Origin: Synechococcus sp. RCC307
GTDB lineage: Bacteria > Cyanobacteriota > Cyanobacteriia > PCC-6307 > Cyanobiaceae
Reading direction: 5' to 3'
Length of the DNA: 64,000 nucleotides
Assembly (NCBI GenBank): GCA_000063525.1
Contig: CT978603.1
Location: 553,105-617,104, forward strand
Of the stretch, positions 26,188 to 35,097 are shown one piece after another. A model generated the notes under the pieces. The model saw nothing but the letters and a program-made list of their open reading frames with translations, had not been told where the DNA came from and searched no databases. The translations under genes and the position numbers were made by a program. Positions within the stretch are counted from its first letter, which is position 1; every line of letters begins with the position of its first letter.

Positions 26188-26567
26188 GAATCCGTTAGCC
26201 CGGCACGCTGGATCAGTGTGGACCATTCTTCCAGGAGATTGTCGTCACTGAGCTCCACAGCCCCTGGTCGCAGATTCAGCAGCAGCCAGGTGGGCGGCAG
26301 ATCCGAGCGGAATGTTTGACGCAAAAACGCTTCGTGCAGCAGGCGCCGCAGGCGATTGCGTTTGACCGCTCGCTTGCTCACCTTGCTGCTGATCACCACG
26401 CCAAAACGCAGCTCGCCCTCAAGGGTCTCGGGCGGTTCTCGCAGCAAGTTGGTGGCTGCATCAGCAACCCGAAGCTGCAGCAAGCCTTGTTGAAAGCGTT
26501 GCCCGCGTTGGTAGATGTAATCAAAAACACCACGGCCGCGCAGGCGATGCCGTTGCGGTAAGACCAA
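26184..26567 (-). CDS. rnpA: Ribonuclease P protein component
   Basis: Protein subunit of RNase P, which matures the 5' ends of tRNAs together with the rnpB RNA (not in this window). 127 residues. The family motif is V-K-R-N-R-L-R-R-L-L-H-E-A-F (about 69-82), preceded by the F-G-V-V-I-S-S-K-V beta strand. It follows rpmH as in nearly all bacteria and overlaps the PH-domain gene by four bases. Confidence 0.95.
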   Translation of the reverse strand: MVLPQRHRLRGRGVFDYIYQRGQRFQQGLLQLRVADAATNLLREPPETLEGELRFGVVISSKVSKRAVKRNRLRRLLHEAFLRQTFRSDLPPTWLLLNLRPGAVELSDDNLLEEWSTLIQRAGLTDS

Positions 26568-26587
26568 GGTTCAGCTCAGTCGCCGGA

Positions 26588-26725
26588 TCAAACGGCCAAA
26601 CGGGCCCGTCCGCGCTTGCGGCGGGTGCGGATCACACGGCGGCCGGTGTGGCTGCGCATGCGCACGCGGAAACCAGAGACGCGCTTGCGTTTGCGGCTGG
26701 TCCCTCCGAGGGTGCGCTTGGTCAT
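26588..26725 (-). CDS. rpmH: 50S ribosomal protein L34
   Basis: 45 residues beginning [11 protein letters not shown] and strongly basic throughout, the standard L34 sequence ([10 protein letters not shown], then G-R-R-V-I-R-x-R-R). It is a structural protein of the large subunit. It heads the rpmH-rnpA-PH-yidC-yceD-ycf46 run; the AT-rich stretch 26726-26770 probably holds its promoter. Confidence 0.97.
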
Positions 26726-26770
26726 CGAACTGTTCTCAACACTGGGCCGATCTCAAATTTTATCAGCTGA

Positions 26771-27352
26771 TCAACGGGCTCCCCCGGGCTGGATTTCGAT
26801 CACCCAGCTGCCCAGGTAGCCGGCGATATCCACCTTCCCCGGGGCTTGAGCAAGCGCGTTGAACTGATACATGCCGCCATTGGAGGGGTTCGCCACGCGG
26901 AAGACCACGCCGATGGTGCGATCGGGAGGAATGGGGGTTTCGGGCACGATCTGAATGGTTTTGCCGTCGTTCACGAGGCTGATCGCCGCAGGAATCGTTT
27001 CTTCGCAGATGGTGCGCTTCATGGCACCCTCGCCTCCCTGGCAGTAAGAGAGCTGGATGTTTTTGGTTTTCAGCTTCGAATCGAAGTAGCTGGGCACCAT
27101 CACATCCAGCTTCATGATCGCCTTGTCGCGATCGTTCTTGCCCAGGATCAAGAAGTAATTGGAGCGGCGGTTCGGCTTGGTTTCCGACACCCAATAAAAG
27201 AGGTTCTTGAAGCCTTCACGGTTGCCCCAGCGCTGCTGCAGGATCGAAAAAGCGCCCGATGAGCTTTGGGCCAGAGCTTGGGGCAGCTGCAGCCCGCCAG
27301 CGACGATTGCTGCGCTGGCGCAGGCTGTGATCACTCCGTGAGAAAAACGCAT
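26771..27352 (-). CDS. DUF2808 domain secreted protein (copy A)
   Basis: 193 residues with a Sec signal peptide (cleavage after A-L-A near residue 28). The mature chain carries DUF2808, a cyanobacterial extracytoplasmic domain, with V-P-S-Y-F-D and G-V-V-F-R-V near the middle and G-S-W-V-I-E-I-Q at the end. Predicted all-beta and envelope-associated; function unknown. The next gene (27440-28021) is a clear paralogue with the same segments, so this is a tandem duplication. Confidence 0.85.
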   Translation of the reverse strand: MRFSHGVITACASAAIVAGGLQLPQALAQSSSGAFSILQQRWGNREGFKNLFYWVSETKPNRRSNYFLILGKNDRDKAIMKLDVMVPSYFDSKLKTKNIQLSYCQGGEGAMKRTICEETIPAAISLVNDGKTIQIVPETPIPPDRTIGVVFRVANPSNGGMYQFNALAQAPGKVDIAGYLGSWVIEIQPGGAR

Positions 27353-27439
27353 CCTTGTTGCTTCCGTTGAGTTGGATTCTTGTGGGCTCGATCAGAGACC
27401 CAGCACTTCGATAGAGCGGCTTATCGGTTCACCGGGCGG

Positions 27440-28021
27440 TTAGCCGTCGATGCCGTCGGTGATCTCAATTACCCAGCTGCCCAAATAACCAGCCATGGGC
27501 ACATCGCCAGGGGCTTGAGCCAGGGCATTGAACTGATACATGCCGCTGCCGGGGTTGTAGACGGGGAAGACCACGCCGATGGCCTTGTTGGGAGGAACGG
27601 GGCTGTCCGGGAAGATCTCCAGGGTTTTGCCGTCGTTGGCTAGCTCCACGGTGGCCGGGATCGTTTCCTTGCAGCGGGTGCGCGAAAGAGCACTACCCAC
27701 CGAGCAATACTTCAAGGCCACTTCCTTGGGATTGATGGTGGTGTCGAAGTAGGAGGGCACGGTCACATCGAGCTTGATGATCGCGGCCTTGCGGTCTTTG
27801 CCTTTGAGGATCAGCGTGTAGTCCGACCAGGTGTCGCGTTCCTGGTTGGAAATGACGTAATAGAGCTTTTTGAAGTCCTTGGTGTTGTTCCAGCGAAAGG
27901 AGAAACCAGGGGTGCCCACTGAGCTCTGGGCCTTCACCTCGCTCAAGCCGCTCAGGGCAATTCCGCCTGCCAGGGCAGCGGCTCCCCCCAGGCCAAGCAC
28001 GGTGCGCAGTCGCAGAGCCAT
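27440..28021 (-). CDS. DUF2808 domain secreted protein (copy B)
   Basis: About 193 residues from the ATG at 28021; the frame extends to 28081 but the added residues precede the signal peptide. A signal sequence (about 1-31) ends V-K-A. The DUF2808 core shows V-P-S-Y-F-D-T, G-V-V-F-P-V and G-S-W-V-I-E-I, matching copy A closely. Two copies may allow different expression or partners. Confidence 0.85.
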   Translation of the reverse strand: MALRLRTVLGLGGAAALAGGIALSGLSEVKAQSSVGTPGFSFRWNNTKDFKKLYYVISNQERDTWSDYTLILKGKDRKAAIIKLDVTVPSYFDTTINPKEVALKYCSVGSALSRTRCKETIPATVELANDGKTLEIFPDSPVPPNKAIGVVFPVYNPGSGMYQFNALAQAPGDVPMAGYLGSWVIEITDGIDG

Positions 28022-28099
28022 GAGATGCCCAACATCAGTGGGTTGATTCTCATGAGGCTCTGCACCTTCTCCCGTTGTCATGGGCCGGCGGATCAGCTG

Positions 28100-28483
28100 T
28101 CAGTTGTGACTGGATCGGTCCGGGCGCAGCCGTTGGGTGTCGCGCAAATAAGGGTGATGCAGCGTTTGCTCGGCTGGCATTTGCGCCTGCACAAGCACCC
28201 GAATGCAGCGGGGTAGGTCGCCTTGCACGCGCATCTGCTGGCAATCCAGCAGGGCAACGCCATCCCATCCCGGCCGTCGCCGCGCCAGTGAGGCCGGAAA
28301 CATGGCATCGAGATCTGCGGTCACCGAAAACGTGGCGCTCAGCACCTGATCGCCCTGCAGCCCGTTGTTGCTAATCAGTGCATCGAGCAATTCGTCCACC
28401 GCTTCGGTCATGGCTGCGGCGGTGTTGGCGCTGGCGGTGGTGGCGCCCCGCAGCGCCCGCATTTTTAAGCTGGTGTTGCTCAT
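28100..28483 (-). CDS. aroH: Chorismate mutase, AroH type
   Basis: Converts chorismate to prephenate, the branch to Phe and Tyr. About 127 residues from the ATG at 28483, overlapping the sppA stop. The AroH fold shows L-R-G-A-T-T (Arg equivalent to Arg7 of the B. subtilis enzyme) and P-R-C-I-R-V-L-V (Arg90 equivalent). The loop that in B. subtilis reads C-M-Q-E-M reads D-C-Q-Q-M here, so the Cys75 and Glu78 equivalents appear changed. Family assignment is secure; catalytic quality is less so. Confidence 0.88.
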   Translation of the reverse strand: MSNTSLKMRALRGATTASANTAAAMTEAVDELLDALISNNGLQGDQVLSATFSVTADLDAMFPASLARRRPGWDGVALLDCQQMRVQGDLPRCIRVLVQAQMPAEQTLHHPYLRDTQRLRPDRSSHN

Positions 28484-29265
28484 GGCCGGAATAGCCACAG
28501 GGGTTGGCCGCCCCAGGCCAGCTGTAGTTGCAGCTCTTGGCGCAGCTTTTGCACCAAGCCGGCCCGCTCTTTGCCCAGTTCCACAGGCTGGCTCTTCTCT
28601 TCATCGAGTCCAGCGAGCCGTGCCGCTTCGCGCCGCGCTGTGTCCTCATCGCCGAGCAGGTCCACCATGCCCAGTTCCAGGGCTTGAGCGCCGCTAAACA
28701 CGCGGCCATCAGCAAAGGTGCGCACCGTCTCCTCGCTGAGCTTGCGGCCTTGGGCCACGGCCGCCACGAATTGGCTGTAGCTGCTGTCGATCAAGGCCTG
28801 CAGGATCGAGCGCTCCCCCTCGCTGAGGGGTTTATCGGGCGACAGGATGTCTTTGTAGAGCCCGCTTTTGACGGTTTCAAAGCGGATGCCAACGCGCTCC
28901 AGCAGCTTTTCGAGGTTGTTGCCCCGCAGGATCACGCCGATGGAGCCAGTGATCGTGCCGGCGTTGGCCACGATCCGGTCGGCGGCGCAGCCCACATAGA
29001 CCCCGCCTGAGGCGGAAATATTCCCGTAACTGGCCACCACCTGGCAGCCGCTCTCGCGCAGCCGCAGCAGGGCCTGATGGATTTCCTGGCTATCGCCCAC
29101 CGTGCCGCCGGGGCTGTCGATGCGCAGCAACAACACCGGGAACTTGCGTTCCTCCACCTGGCGGAGCGCTTTGACCACCCGCTTGCGGGCGGCTCCAGCG
29201 ATCGGGCCAGTGAGGCTGATGCGGGCGATGCGTTTACGGCGTTGGCGGCGCAGGGGCCAAACCAT
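28480..29265 (-). CDS. sppA: Signal peptide peptidase SppA, short form
   Basis: Serine/lysine-dyad protease (S49 family) that degrades cleaved signal peptides in the membrane. 261 residues, the short single-domain form. The nucleophile Ser is in N-I-S-A-S-G-G-V-Y (about residue 85) and the general-base Lys is probably in V-K-S-G-L-Y-K-D (about 131). No strong N-terminal TM helix is visible, only a basic start. The stop overlaps aroH. Confidence 0.92.
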   Translation of the reverse strand: MVWPLRRQRRKRIARISLTGPIAGAARKRVVKALRQVEERKFPVLLLRIDSPGGTVGDSQEIHQALLRLRESGCQVVASYGNISASGGVYVGCAADRIVANAGTITGSIGVILRGNNLEKLLERVGIRFETVKSGLYKDILSPDKPLSEGERSILQALIDSSYSQFVAAVAQGRKLSEETVRTFADGRVFSGAQALELGMVDLLGDEDTARREAARLAGLDEEKSQPVELGKERAGLVQKLRQELQLQLAWGGQPLWLFRP

Positions 29266-29292
29266 GGGGCGTGGTGTTGGTCAGCGGATCCT

Positions 29293-30267
29293 ATGCAGGG
29301 CGAGGTGCCTAGGCTCAACGCCGACTTGCTGGCCCCGTTGACCCTGCGCCTCACCTGGCTGGCCATGCTGCTGCCCTTTGCCCTGTGGGGAACGGCGATG
29401 GCAGCGATGAAACCGCTGCTTCAGGAGATCTCGCCCCTAACCCTGGCCTGGTTGCGGATTCTCCCGGCGGCTGTGGTGTTGTTGCTCGCTGCCCCTCTGC
29501 TGCAGCGCCCCTGGCAGGTGGATCGCCGCGATTGGCTGTGGCTGCTGCTGTTTGCCCTGGTCGATGGCGCCCTGTTCCATGGCCTGCTGGCTGAGGGGCT
29601 CGAGCGCACTGGCGCCGGTTTGGGTTCGGTGTTGATTGATTCGCAGCCGCTGCTGGTGGCGCTGCTGGCCCGCTCGCTGCTGGGGGAAGCCATCAACCCA
29701 ATTGGTTGGTTTGGCCTGCTGCTGGGCTTGTCGGGAATTCTGTGTTTGGGCTTGCCAGCTGGTGCCTTGCAGCATTGGTGGCTCGATGGCCCCGCCCTCG
29801 ATGGCTCGCTGTTGCCTGGAGCTGGTGAACTCTTGATGCTGGCCGCAGCTGCGGCCATGGCTGGCGGCACCTTGCTGTCACGCTGGGCTTGTCGCCACAG
29901 CGATCCGGTTGCCATCACCGGCTGGCATCTGTTGTTGGGGGGCGTTCCTTTGTTGCTGCTCAGCCTGCAGGGCCCCTTGGCCGTGGCTGGTCAGCACTGG
30001 CCGCACTTGAGCGCAGCGCAATGGGGCTGGATGGCTTATGCCAGCTTGTTTGGAACAGCCCTGGCCTATGGCCTGTTCTTTTGGTTTGCCAGCCGCGGTG
30101 ATCTCACCGGCTTCACCTCCCTCACCTTTTTGACCCCCGTGTTTGCCCTCGCCAGTGGCCTGGTGTTGTTGGGTGAGCAACTCGAGCCCTTGCAGTGGCT
30201 TGGGGTGGTGCTGGCGCTGGCCTCGGTGATCTTGATTAATCGCCGCGCAGAGCTGTGGCAGGCCTAA
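29293..30267 (+). CDS. DMT-superfamily (EamA) permease
   Basis: 324-residue membrane protein with about ten hydrophobic segments in two EamA halves. The first half ends in G-L-L-L-G-L-S-G-I-L-C-L-G and the second in V-V-L-A-L-A-S-V-I-L-I-N-R. These are exporters or permeases of small molecules; the substrate cannot be told. The ATG at 29293 is preferred because the longer open frame lies antisense to sppA. Its stop overlaps the downstream glycosyltransferase start. Confidence 0.85.
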   Translation: MQGEVPRLNADLLAPLTLRLTWLAMLLPFALWGTAMAAMKPLLQEISPLTLAWLRILPAAVVLLLAAPLLQRPWQVDRRDWLWLLLFALVDGALFHGLLAEGLERTGAGLGSVLIDSQPLLVALLARSLLGEAINPIGWFGLLLGLSGILCLGLPAGALQHWWLDGPALDGSLLPGAGELLMLAAAAAMAGGTLLSRWACRHSDPVAITGWHLLLGGVPLLLLSLQGPLAVAGQHWPHLSAAQWGWMAYASLFGTALAYGLFFWFASRGDLTGFTSLTFLTPVFALASGLVLLGEQLEPLQWLGVVLALASVILINRRAELWQA

Positions 30268-31325
30268 AGCTGCTGGTGGTCAGCACCCCCATGGGCCCGT
30301 TGGGACAGGGCTTGGGTGGTGGTGTGGAGCTCACCTTGGAAGCGGTGCTGGAGAGCTTGCATCGCCGCGGCCATGCCCTGTCGCTGGTGGCTGCTGAGGG
30401 CAGCCAGCTGCCCAGCACCCCCTTGCAGAACTGCTGGCTGGAACCCGGCGTGCCGCAACCTAGTTGGCAGCACCAGCAGCGCAGCGCGCCAGTGCAAATT
30501 CCAGCGGATGGCTTGCTGCCGCGCTTTTGGCAGCGGGCCATGGCCGAGCAGCAGCCCTTCGATGTGGTGCTCAACCTCGGCTACGACTGGCTGCCGCTCT
30601 GGCTCACGCCCCAGTTCCAAACACCCCTCTGCCATTTGGTCAGCATGGGCAGCGTAGGGGAGGCCATGGATGGGGTCATCGCTGCCATTGCCAAAGATTT
30701 CCCCTCCCAGCTGGCCTTCCACACCGCCAGCCAGGCGGCTGATTTCCAGCTTTCTAGCCCCCCAACGCTGTTGGCCAACGGCTTTGACTTCAGCCGCTAC
30801 AGCTTCAATCCCGATCCCCAGCCCTGCCTGGGTTGGGTGGGGCGCATTGCCCCAGAAAAAGGCCTCGAAGATGCGGCCCAAGTGGCCGCCGCGAAGCAAT
30901 GGCCGTTGCGGGTTTGGGGGCTCAAGGAAGACGCCGCCTATGCAGCGGCCGTGGAGGCCTCTGTGCCGGCCGGCACCATTGAATGGCGTGGGTTTTTACC
31001 CACCGAGCAGTTGCAGCGGGAGCTGGGCCAGTGCGCCGTGATGCTCAACACACCCAAGTGGAATGAAGCCTTCGGCAACGTGGTGGTGGAGGCCATGGCT
31101 TGCGGGGTGCCCGTGGTGGCCTACCGGCGCGGAGGGCCTGGGGAGCTGATCGAAGACGGACTCACGGGCTATGGGGTGCCGCCGGATCAGCCCGAGGCGT
31201 TAGTGCAGCAGCTTCCCGCTGCCTTGGCGCTCGATCGTTTGGCCTGCCGCGCTCAGGCGGAGCGCCGCTTTGGATTGGACGCCTTTGGCGCGCGCTTGGA
31301 AGCCTGGTTGCAGCAGCCTGGCTAG
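30255..31325 (+). CDS. Family 4 glycosyltransferase, UDP-glucose:tetrahydrobiopterin glucosyltransferase-like
   Basis: 356-residue GT-B enzyme with a GTG start overlapping the permease gene. The N-terminal S-T-P-M-G-P-L-G-x-G-L-G-G-G-V-E-L-T-L matches, as I remember it, the cyanobacterial BGluT that glucosylates tetrahydrobiopterin. The C-terminal half has G-W-V-G-R-I-A-P-E-K-G-L-E-D and the E-A-F-G-N-V-V-V-E-A-M-A-C-G-V-P-V-V retaining GT4 donor site. Cytoplasmic. GT4 is certain; the pterin acceptor is a family inference. Confidence 0.82.
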   Translation: MAGLKLLVVSTPMGPLGQGLGGGVELTLEAVLESLHRRGHALSLVAAEGSQLPSTPLQNCWLEPGVPQPSWQHQQRSAPVQIPADGLLPRFWQRAMAEQQPFDVVLNLGYDWLPLWLTPQFQTPLCHLVSMGSVGEAMDGVIAAIAKDFPSQLAFHTASQAADFQLSSPPTLLANGFDFSRYSFNPDPQPCLGWVGRIAPEKGLEDAAQVAAAKQWPLRVWGLKEDAAYAAAVEASVPAGTIEWRGFLPTEQLQRELGQCAVMLNTPKWNEAFGNVVVEAMACGVPVVAYRRGGPGELIEDGLTGYGVPPDQPEALVQQLPAALALDRLACRAQAERRFGLDAFGARLEAWLQQPG

Positions 31326-31349
31326 CGTTGAAAGGGTTTGTGCTGGACC

Positions 31350-33302
31350 ATGGATCCCCGCTCCGGCGTGATCCTGATCTGCGGTCTCGGCGGGCTGGGG
31401 CAAGCCTGCCTGCGCACCCTGATCGGCTTTGAGGCTGAGATCCACTGCATCGATCAACGCCAGCCTCGCTGGGTGGATGCGCTGCTGGCTGATCAGTACG
31501 GCGCCAACCTGCTCATCGGCGACATGCGCAGCCCGCAAGTGCTGCGGATGGGGCGCGCAGCAGACGCCCGCGCGGTGCTGCTGCTCAGCCATGACAGCGC
31601 CATCAACCTGGAGGCGGCCTTGCAGGTGCGGCTGCTCAATCCCAAGGCTCAGCTGGTGGTGCGCACCAACAGCCGCCGCAACCTGGAGCGCCAGCTGCAG
31701 CAGCGGCTACCGGGGTTGGCAACGGTGGACCCAAGCCTGCTGACTGCCGGCGTCTTTGCCAATGCCCTGCGCACCGATGGCACCGAGGCAGCGTTCGCAC
31801 TTGGCGATGAGCTGTTTCGTGTCCGTAGCCGCACCGTGCAGCACGACAGCGCCCGCGACCTGTTTGATCTGCTGGGCCGCCGCGAGCGCCTGGTGCAGTG
31901 GGTGCCGGCCGAGGGCAGCCCCGGAGGCGCCCCGGCCAGCCAGTGGTGGGACCTCGATGATCGCCCCCGCAGCGGTGATCGGCTGCTCTGCCTTGAGCTG
32001 GCCAGCACCCTGGAGACCCGCCCGCCCCGGCGCCACCGGTTGCGCGCGGCGATGGCTCCATGGCTGCACCGCCTCGACAACCTCAGGGAGATGGTTCAAC
32101 GCAGCGTGCGCCGCCGCGATCCCCTGCTGCTGTGGGGGTGTGGGTTGCTGCTGCTGGCCCTGATCGCTGGCAGCAGCGCTTTTGGCTCCGGTTCAGCCAT
32201 GGGGGGGCTGCTGCTGACCTTGGCCCTGCTGAAGGGTGAGTTTCTGGATTCGGTTGGCTTCTTGGTCGAGGACAACCCCATGGCAACGGACAACCTGGCG
32301 TTGGCCTACCTCAGCCTGCTGTATGCCGTGGTGGGCACCTTCCTGACGGCCTGGCTGGTGGCCGTGATCCTCGATCGCCTGTTGGCCCAGCGCCTCGGCC
32401 GGCGTCAGCCCCGCCCGCTGCCTGCGGGCAGCCAATACGTGCTGTTGCTGGAAGGGGGGCGGCTGGCGGAACGGCTGGCGAGCTTGCTGCAGCTGCAGAA
32501 ATTCAAGGTGGTTCGCGTCGAACCCGATGGCACCGGCATGGCCTACACGCAACTGGATCAGGCCCAGCGGGCCCTGCGGCGCAGCAGTTGCCAGGCGGTG
32601 GGAGTGCTTGGAGCTGATCTGGTGGACAACCTCGACACGGCCTTGGAGCTGCAGGAGCGCTGGCCCGGCGTTCGCTTGGCCGTGCAGGCCCAGTCGCTGG
32701 CGGATGGGGCCAAGCTCAGCGGCTTGTTCAGCGACATGCAGGTAATCAACCCGCTGCAGGTGGCGGCTGATGCGGTGGTGGCCACTGCCTTTGGCGAGCG
32801 GGTGCGCGGGGTGTTGCGGCTGGCGGAGGACAACCTGCTGCTCACCGATTACCGCATCGAGCCTGGCGACACCCTGGTGGGTTTGAGTCTGGCTGCCGTC
32901 TCGGGCGGATACGGCTTGATCCCGTTGCAGGTGACGCCGCTGGGGCAGCGCAAGCCCATCGTGTTGCCCAATCTCGAGCGGGTGCTGCAGCCCGGCGATG
33001 CCTTGGTGGTGATGGCCGATCTCCAGGCCCTGCTGGCTGTGGAGAACGGAACGCTCGCCCCGCCGCGCTGGCAGCTGGAGGTGCGGGGCTGCCGCCGCAA
33101 TTGCAATGGCTTTGAAGCCCAGGTGCTGCTGGCGCGCTATCTGGCCCAAGCCCCTGGTGAGGTTGGCCGCTACCTCGAGACCGCCGCAGGCCCCCAGCGC
33201 ACCAAGCCCATCTATCAAGCCCCTGGCCGGCTTCTGCAGCAGGGCCTCACCCGCCTTGGGGTTGAGTGCTCCCTAGTGGCTGCTGCCCAGACCCCTGCAT
33301 AG
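31350..33302 (+). CDS. Membrane protein with two RCK/TrkA-N domains, ion-channel-like
   Basis: About 650 residues. An N-terminal Rossmann domain (1-140, I-L-I-C-G-L-G-G-L-G) is followed by a linker, a membrane region with two to three helices (about 245-340), and a second RCK domain (about 350-480). TrkA-C-like beta segments follow to ~570. The order resembles two-RCK potassium channels and CASTOR/POLLUX proteins, but no T-V-G-Y-G filter is visible between the helices. The ATG at 31350 is preferred to the TTG at 31338. Ion regulation is likely; selectivity unknown. Confidence 0.7.
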   Translation: MDPRSGVILICGLGGLGQACLRTLIGFEAEIHCIDQRQPRWVDALLADQYGANLLIGDMRSPQVLRMGRAADARAVLLLSHDSAINLEAALQVRLLNPKAQLVVRTNSRRNLERQLQQRLPGLATVDPSLLTAGVFANALRTDGTEAAFALGDELFRVRSRTVQHDSARDLFDLLGRRERLVQWVPAEGSPGGAPASQWWDLDDRPRSGDRLLCLELASTLETRPPRRHRLRAAMAPWLHRLDNLREMVQRSVRRRDPLLLWGCGLLLLALIAGSSAFGSGSAMGGLLLTLALLKGEFLDSVGFLVEDNPMATDNLALAYLSLLYAVVGTFLTAWLVAVILDRLLAQRLGRRQPRPLPAGSQYVLLLEGGRLAERLASLLQLQKFKVVRVEPDGTGMAYTQLDQAQRALRRSSCQAVGVLGADLVDNLDTALELQERWPGVRLAVQAQSLADGAKLSGLFSDMQVINPLQVAADAVVATAFGERVRGVLRLAEDNLLLTDYRIEPGDTLVGLSLAAVSGGYGLIPLQVTPLGQRKPIVLPNLERVLQPGDALVVMADLQALLAVENGTLAPPRWQLEVRGCRRNCNGFEAQVLLARYLAQAPGEVGRYLETAAGPQRTKPIYQAPGRLLQQGLTRLGVECSLVAAAQTPA

Positions 33303-33329
33303 GCTGGCCTGCATTTCTAACCCCAGCCT

Positions 33330-35075
33330 TTGGCTTTGATTCGTCGGCAGCGACTGTGGCTGGTGCTGGCTGTGCTGGCGATGGGGGCGCTGCTGTTTGT
33401 TTGGCGTCTTGGCGCGGTGGGCCAGTGGGATGAAACCCCGGCCATCTTTGCCGCCTCGGGCCGGGCCATGGCGGAAACCGGCGATTGGCTCACCCCCCGG
33501 GTGAATGGCCATCCGCGCTTTGACAAACCCGTTCTGATTTATTGGCTGATCGGCGGTTTCACGGCCCTGCTGCCAGCTGGATGGGATCCCCTGGGTAGTT
33601 GGGCCTCCACGTTGCCGTCGGCCCTGGCGATGATCGCCTTGATGCTGGGCTTGGCGCTCACGGTGCTGCCCCGCTCAGGCCCATGGGTGGCGCTGGAGGC
33701 GGCCCTGGCCTTTGGCCTTTCGCCCTTGGTGTTGGTCTGGGGCCGGGTCTCCGTGAGTGATCCCTTGCTCGTCGCTTGCGTTGGGCTGGGAATGCTGGGG
33801 CTTTGGCACACCTATGCCCAACCCCGGGCCCCATTCCCTTGGTGGCCCTGGCTGGTGTTGGGCTTGGGCGTTCTCACCAAAGGGCCCGTGGCCTTGGTGA
33901 TTGCCGTGCCCAGCCTGCTGTTGTTTGGGTTTTGGCAACGCGATCTCGGCGGGCTTTGCCGCGCCGTTCGCCTGGTCCCTGGTGTTGCTTTGGCCGTGCT
34001 GGTGGCCCTGCCCTGGTATGTGCTGGAGCTGCTGGTGGAAGGTCAGCCGTTTTGGGACAGCTTTTTCGGCTACCACAACCTGCAGCGCTACACGGCAGTG
34101 GTGAACAACCACGCCGGACCCTGGTGGTTTTACGCCCCGGTGATGGTGATCGCGAGTCTGCCGTTTACGCCCCTGCTGCTGCTGGGCGTCGGTAGCCAGC
34201 TTCAGGGCTGCTGGTGGAGGCGGCCGTTGAAACCGGATCAGAGCTTGCCGCGCTTTGCCCTGGCCTGGCTGCTGTTTGTGGTGCTGTTTTTCTCGATTTC
34301 AGCCACCAAACTGCCCAGCTACATGCTCCCCGCCCTGCCGGCAGCGGCCCTGTTGATTGCCCTGGCTGATGCCCCTGGCCGCTGGCTCACCTGGGCCCGT
34401 TGGGCGTCGGTGCTGATGGCCGCGGTGATGGCGGCAGCGTTTTGGATCGCGGCGCCGCTGGCGGTTCAGATCGATTCACCGGAGATTCCTGGCCTTGGTC
34501 CGGCCCTGGAGGCCTCGGGGGTGCTTGTGATCAGTGGCGGGGTGTTTGCCCTGGCTGCGATGGCTGGTGCTGTGCTGCTGTGGCGCCGAGGCGGCCGCTG
34601 GCCCGGCAGTTGGCTCCTGGCGTTGCAACTTCCCTTGGTGGCTTGGCAGGTGCTGGCCCTGGTTCCCACCGGTGAATTGGTTGATCAGCGGCGTCAGCAG
34701 CCCGTGCGTCAGTTGGCTGAGCAGGTGCGCCTGCAGCAGCGGCCGGGCGAACAGCTCGCCATGGTGGGCGTTAACAAGCCTTCGCTGCACTACTACAGCC
34801 GCAAGGTGGTGCTTTATGCGGGCCGCCCCCCCAGTGGCCTGTTGGATTTAGCCGAGCAGTTGCCGCCCCAGGCCCCCGGCACAGTGCTGGTGGTGATCGA
34901 TGCCACCACCGCTGAGCTGCCCCATTGGAAAGACATGCCCCATGAGCAACTCGGCGCTGCTGGGATCTACCGGCTCTGGCGCGTCCCCTTGGATGCGTTG
35001 CAGCAGCGTGGCCAGGCCTTAGCGGCCTCCGGTGTGGAATCCACCTGGCGCCTGCCCAACCTCGAGCGATACTGA
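33330..35075 (+). CDS. Family 39-like (ArnT/PMT) membrane glycosyltransferase
   Basis: 581 residues, mostly hydrophobic, with about eleven membrane segments and a C-terminal periplasmic-type domain. The first loop has W-D-E-T and later P-R-V-N-G-H-P-R-F-D-K-P, matching the acidic catalytic region of ArnT/GT39 enzymes that move a sugar from polyprenyl phosphate to lipid or protein. TTG start at 33330. The manC gene follows immediately and may supply GDP-mannose for the pathway. Acceptor unknown. Confidence 0.82.
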   Translation: MALIRRQRLWLVLAVLAMGALLFVWRLGAVGQWDETPAIFAASGRAMAETGDWLTPRVNGHPRFDKPVLIYWLIGGFTALLPAGWDPLGSWASTLPSALAMIALMLGLALTVLPRSGPWVALEAALAFGLSPLVLVWGRVSVSDPLLVACVGLGMLGLWHTYAQPRAPFPWWPWLVLGLGVLTKGPVALVIAVPSLLLFGFWQRDLGGLCRAVRLVPGVALAVLVALPWYVLELLVEGQPFWDSFFGYHNLQRYTAVVNNHAGPWWFYAPVMVIASLPFTPLLLLGVGSQLQGCWWRRPLKPDQSLPRFALAWLLFVVLFFSISATKLPSYMLPALPAAALLIALADAPGRWLTWARWASVLMAAVMAAAFWIAAPLAVQIDSPEIPGLGPALEASGVLVISGGVFALAAMAGAVLLWRRGGRWPGSWLLALQLPLVAWQVLALVPTGELVDQRRQQPVRQLAEQVRLQQRPGEQLAMVGVNKPSLHYYSRKVVLYAGRPPSGLLDLAEQLPPQAPGTVLVVIDATTAELPHWKDMPHEQLGAAGIYRLWRVPLDALQQRGQALAASGVESTWRLPNLERY

Positions 35076-35097
35076 GCGCCCCCGTTCGGCTAGGTCC

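Noticed and set aside
30255-31325. Capsule or LPS biosynthesis cluster around the GT4 gene
   Set aside because: The GT4 resembles the pterin glucosyltransferase and its neighbours (permease, RCK protein, GT39, manC) do not form a recognised polysaccharide operon.
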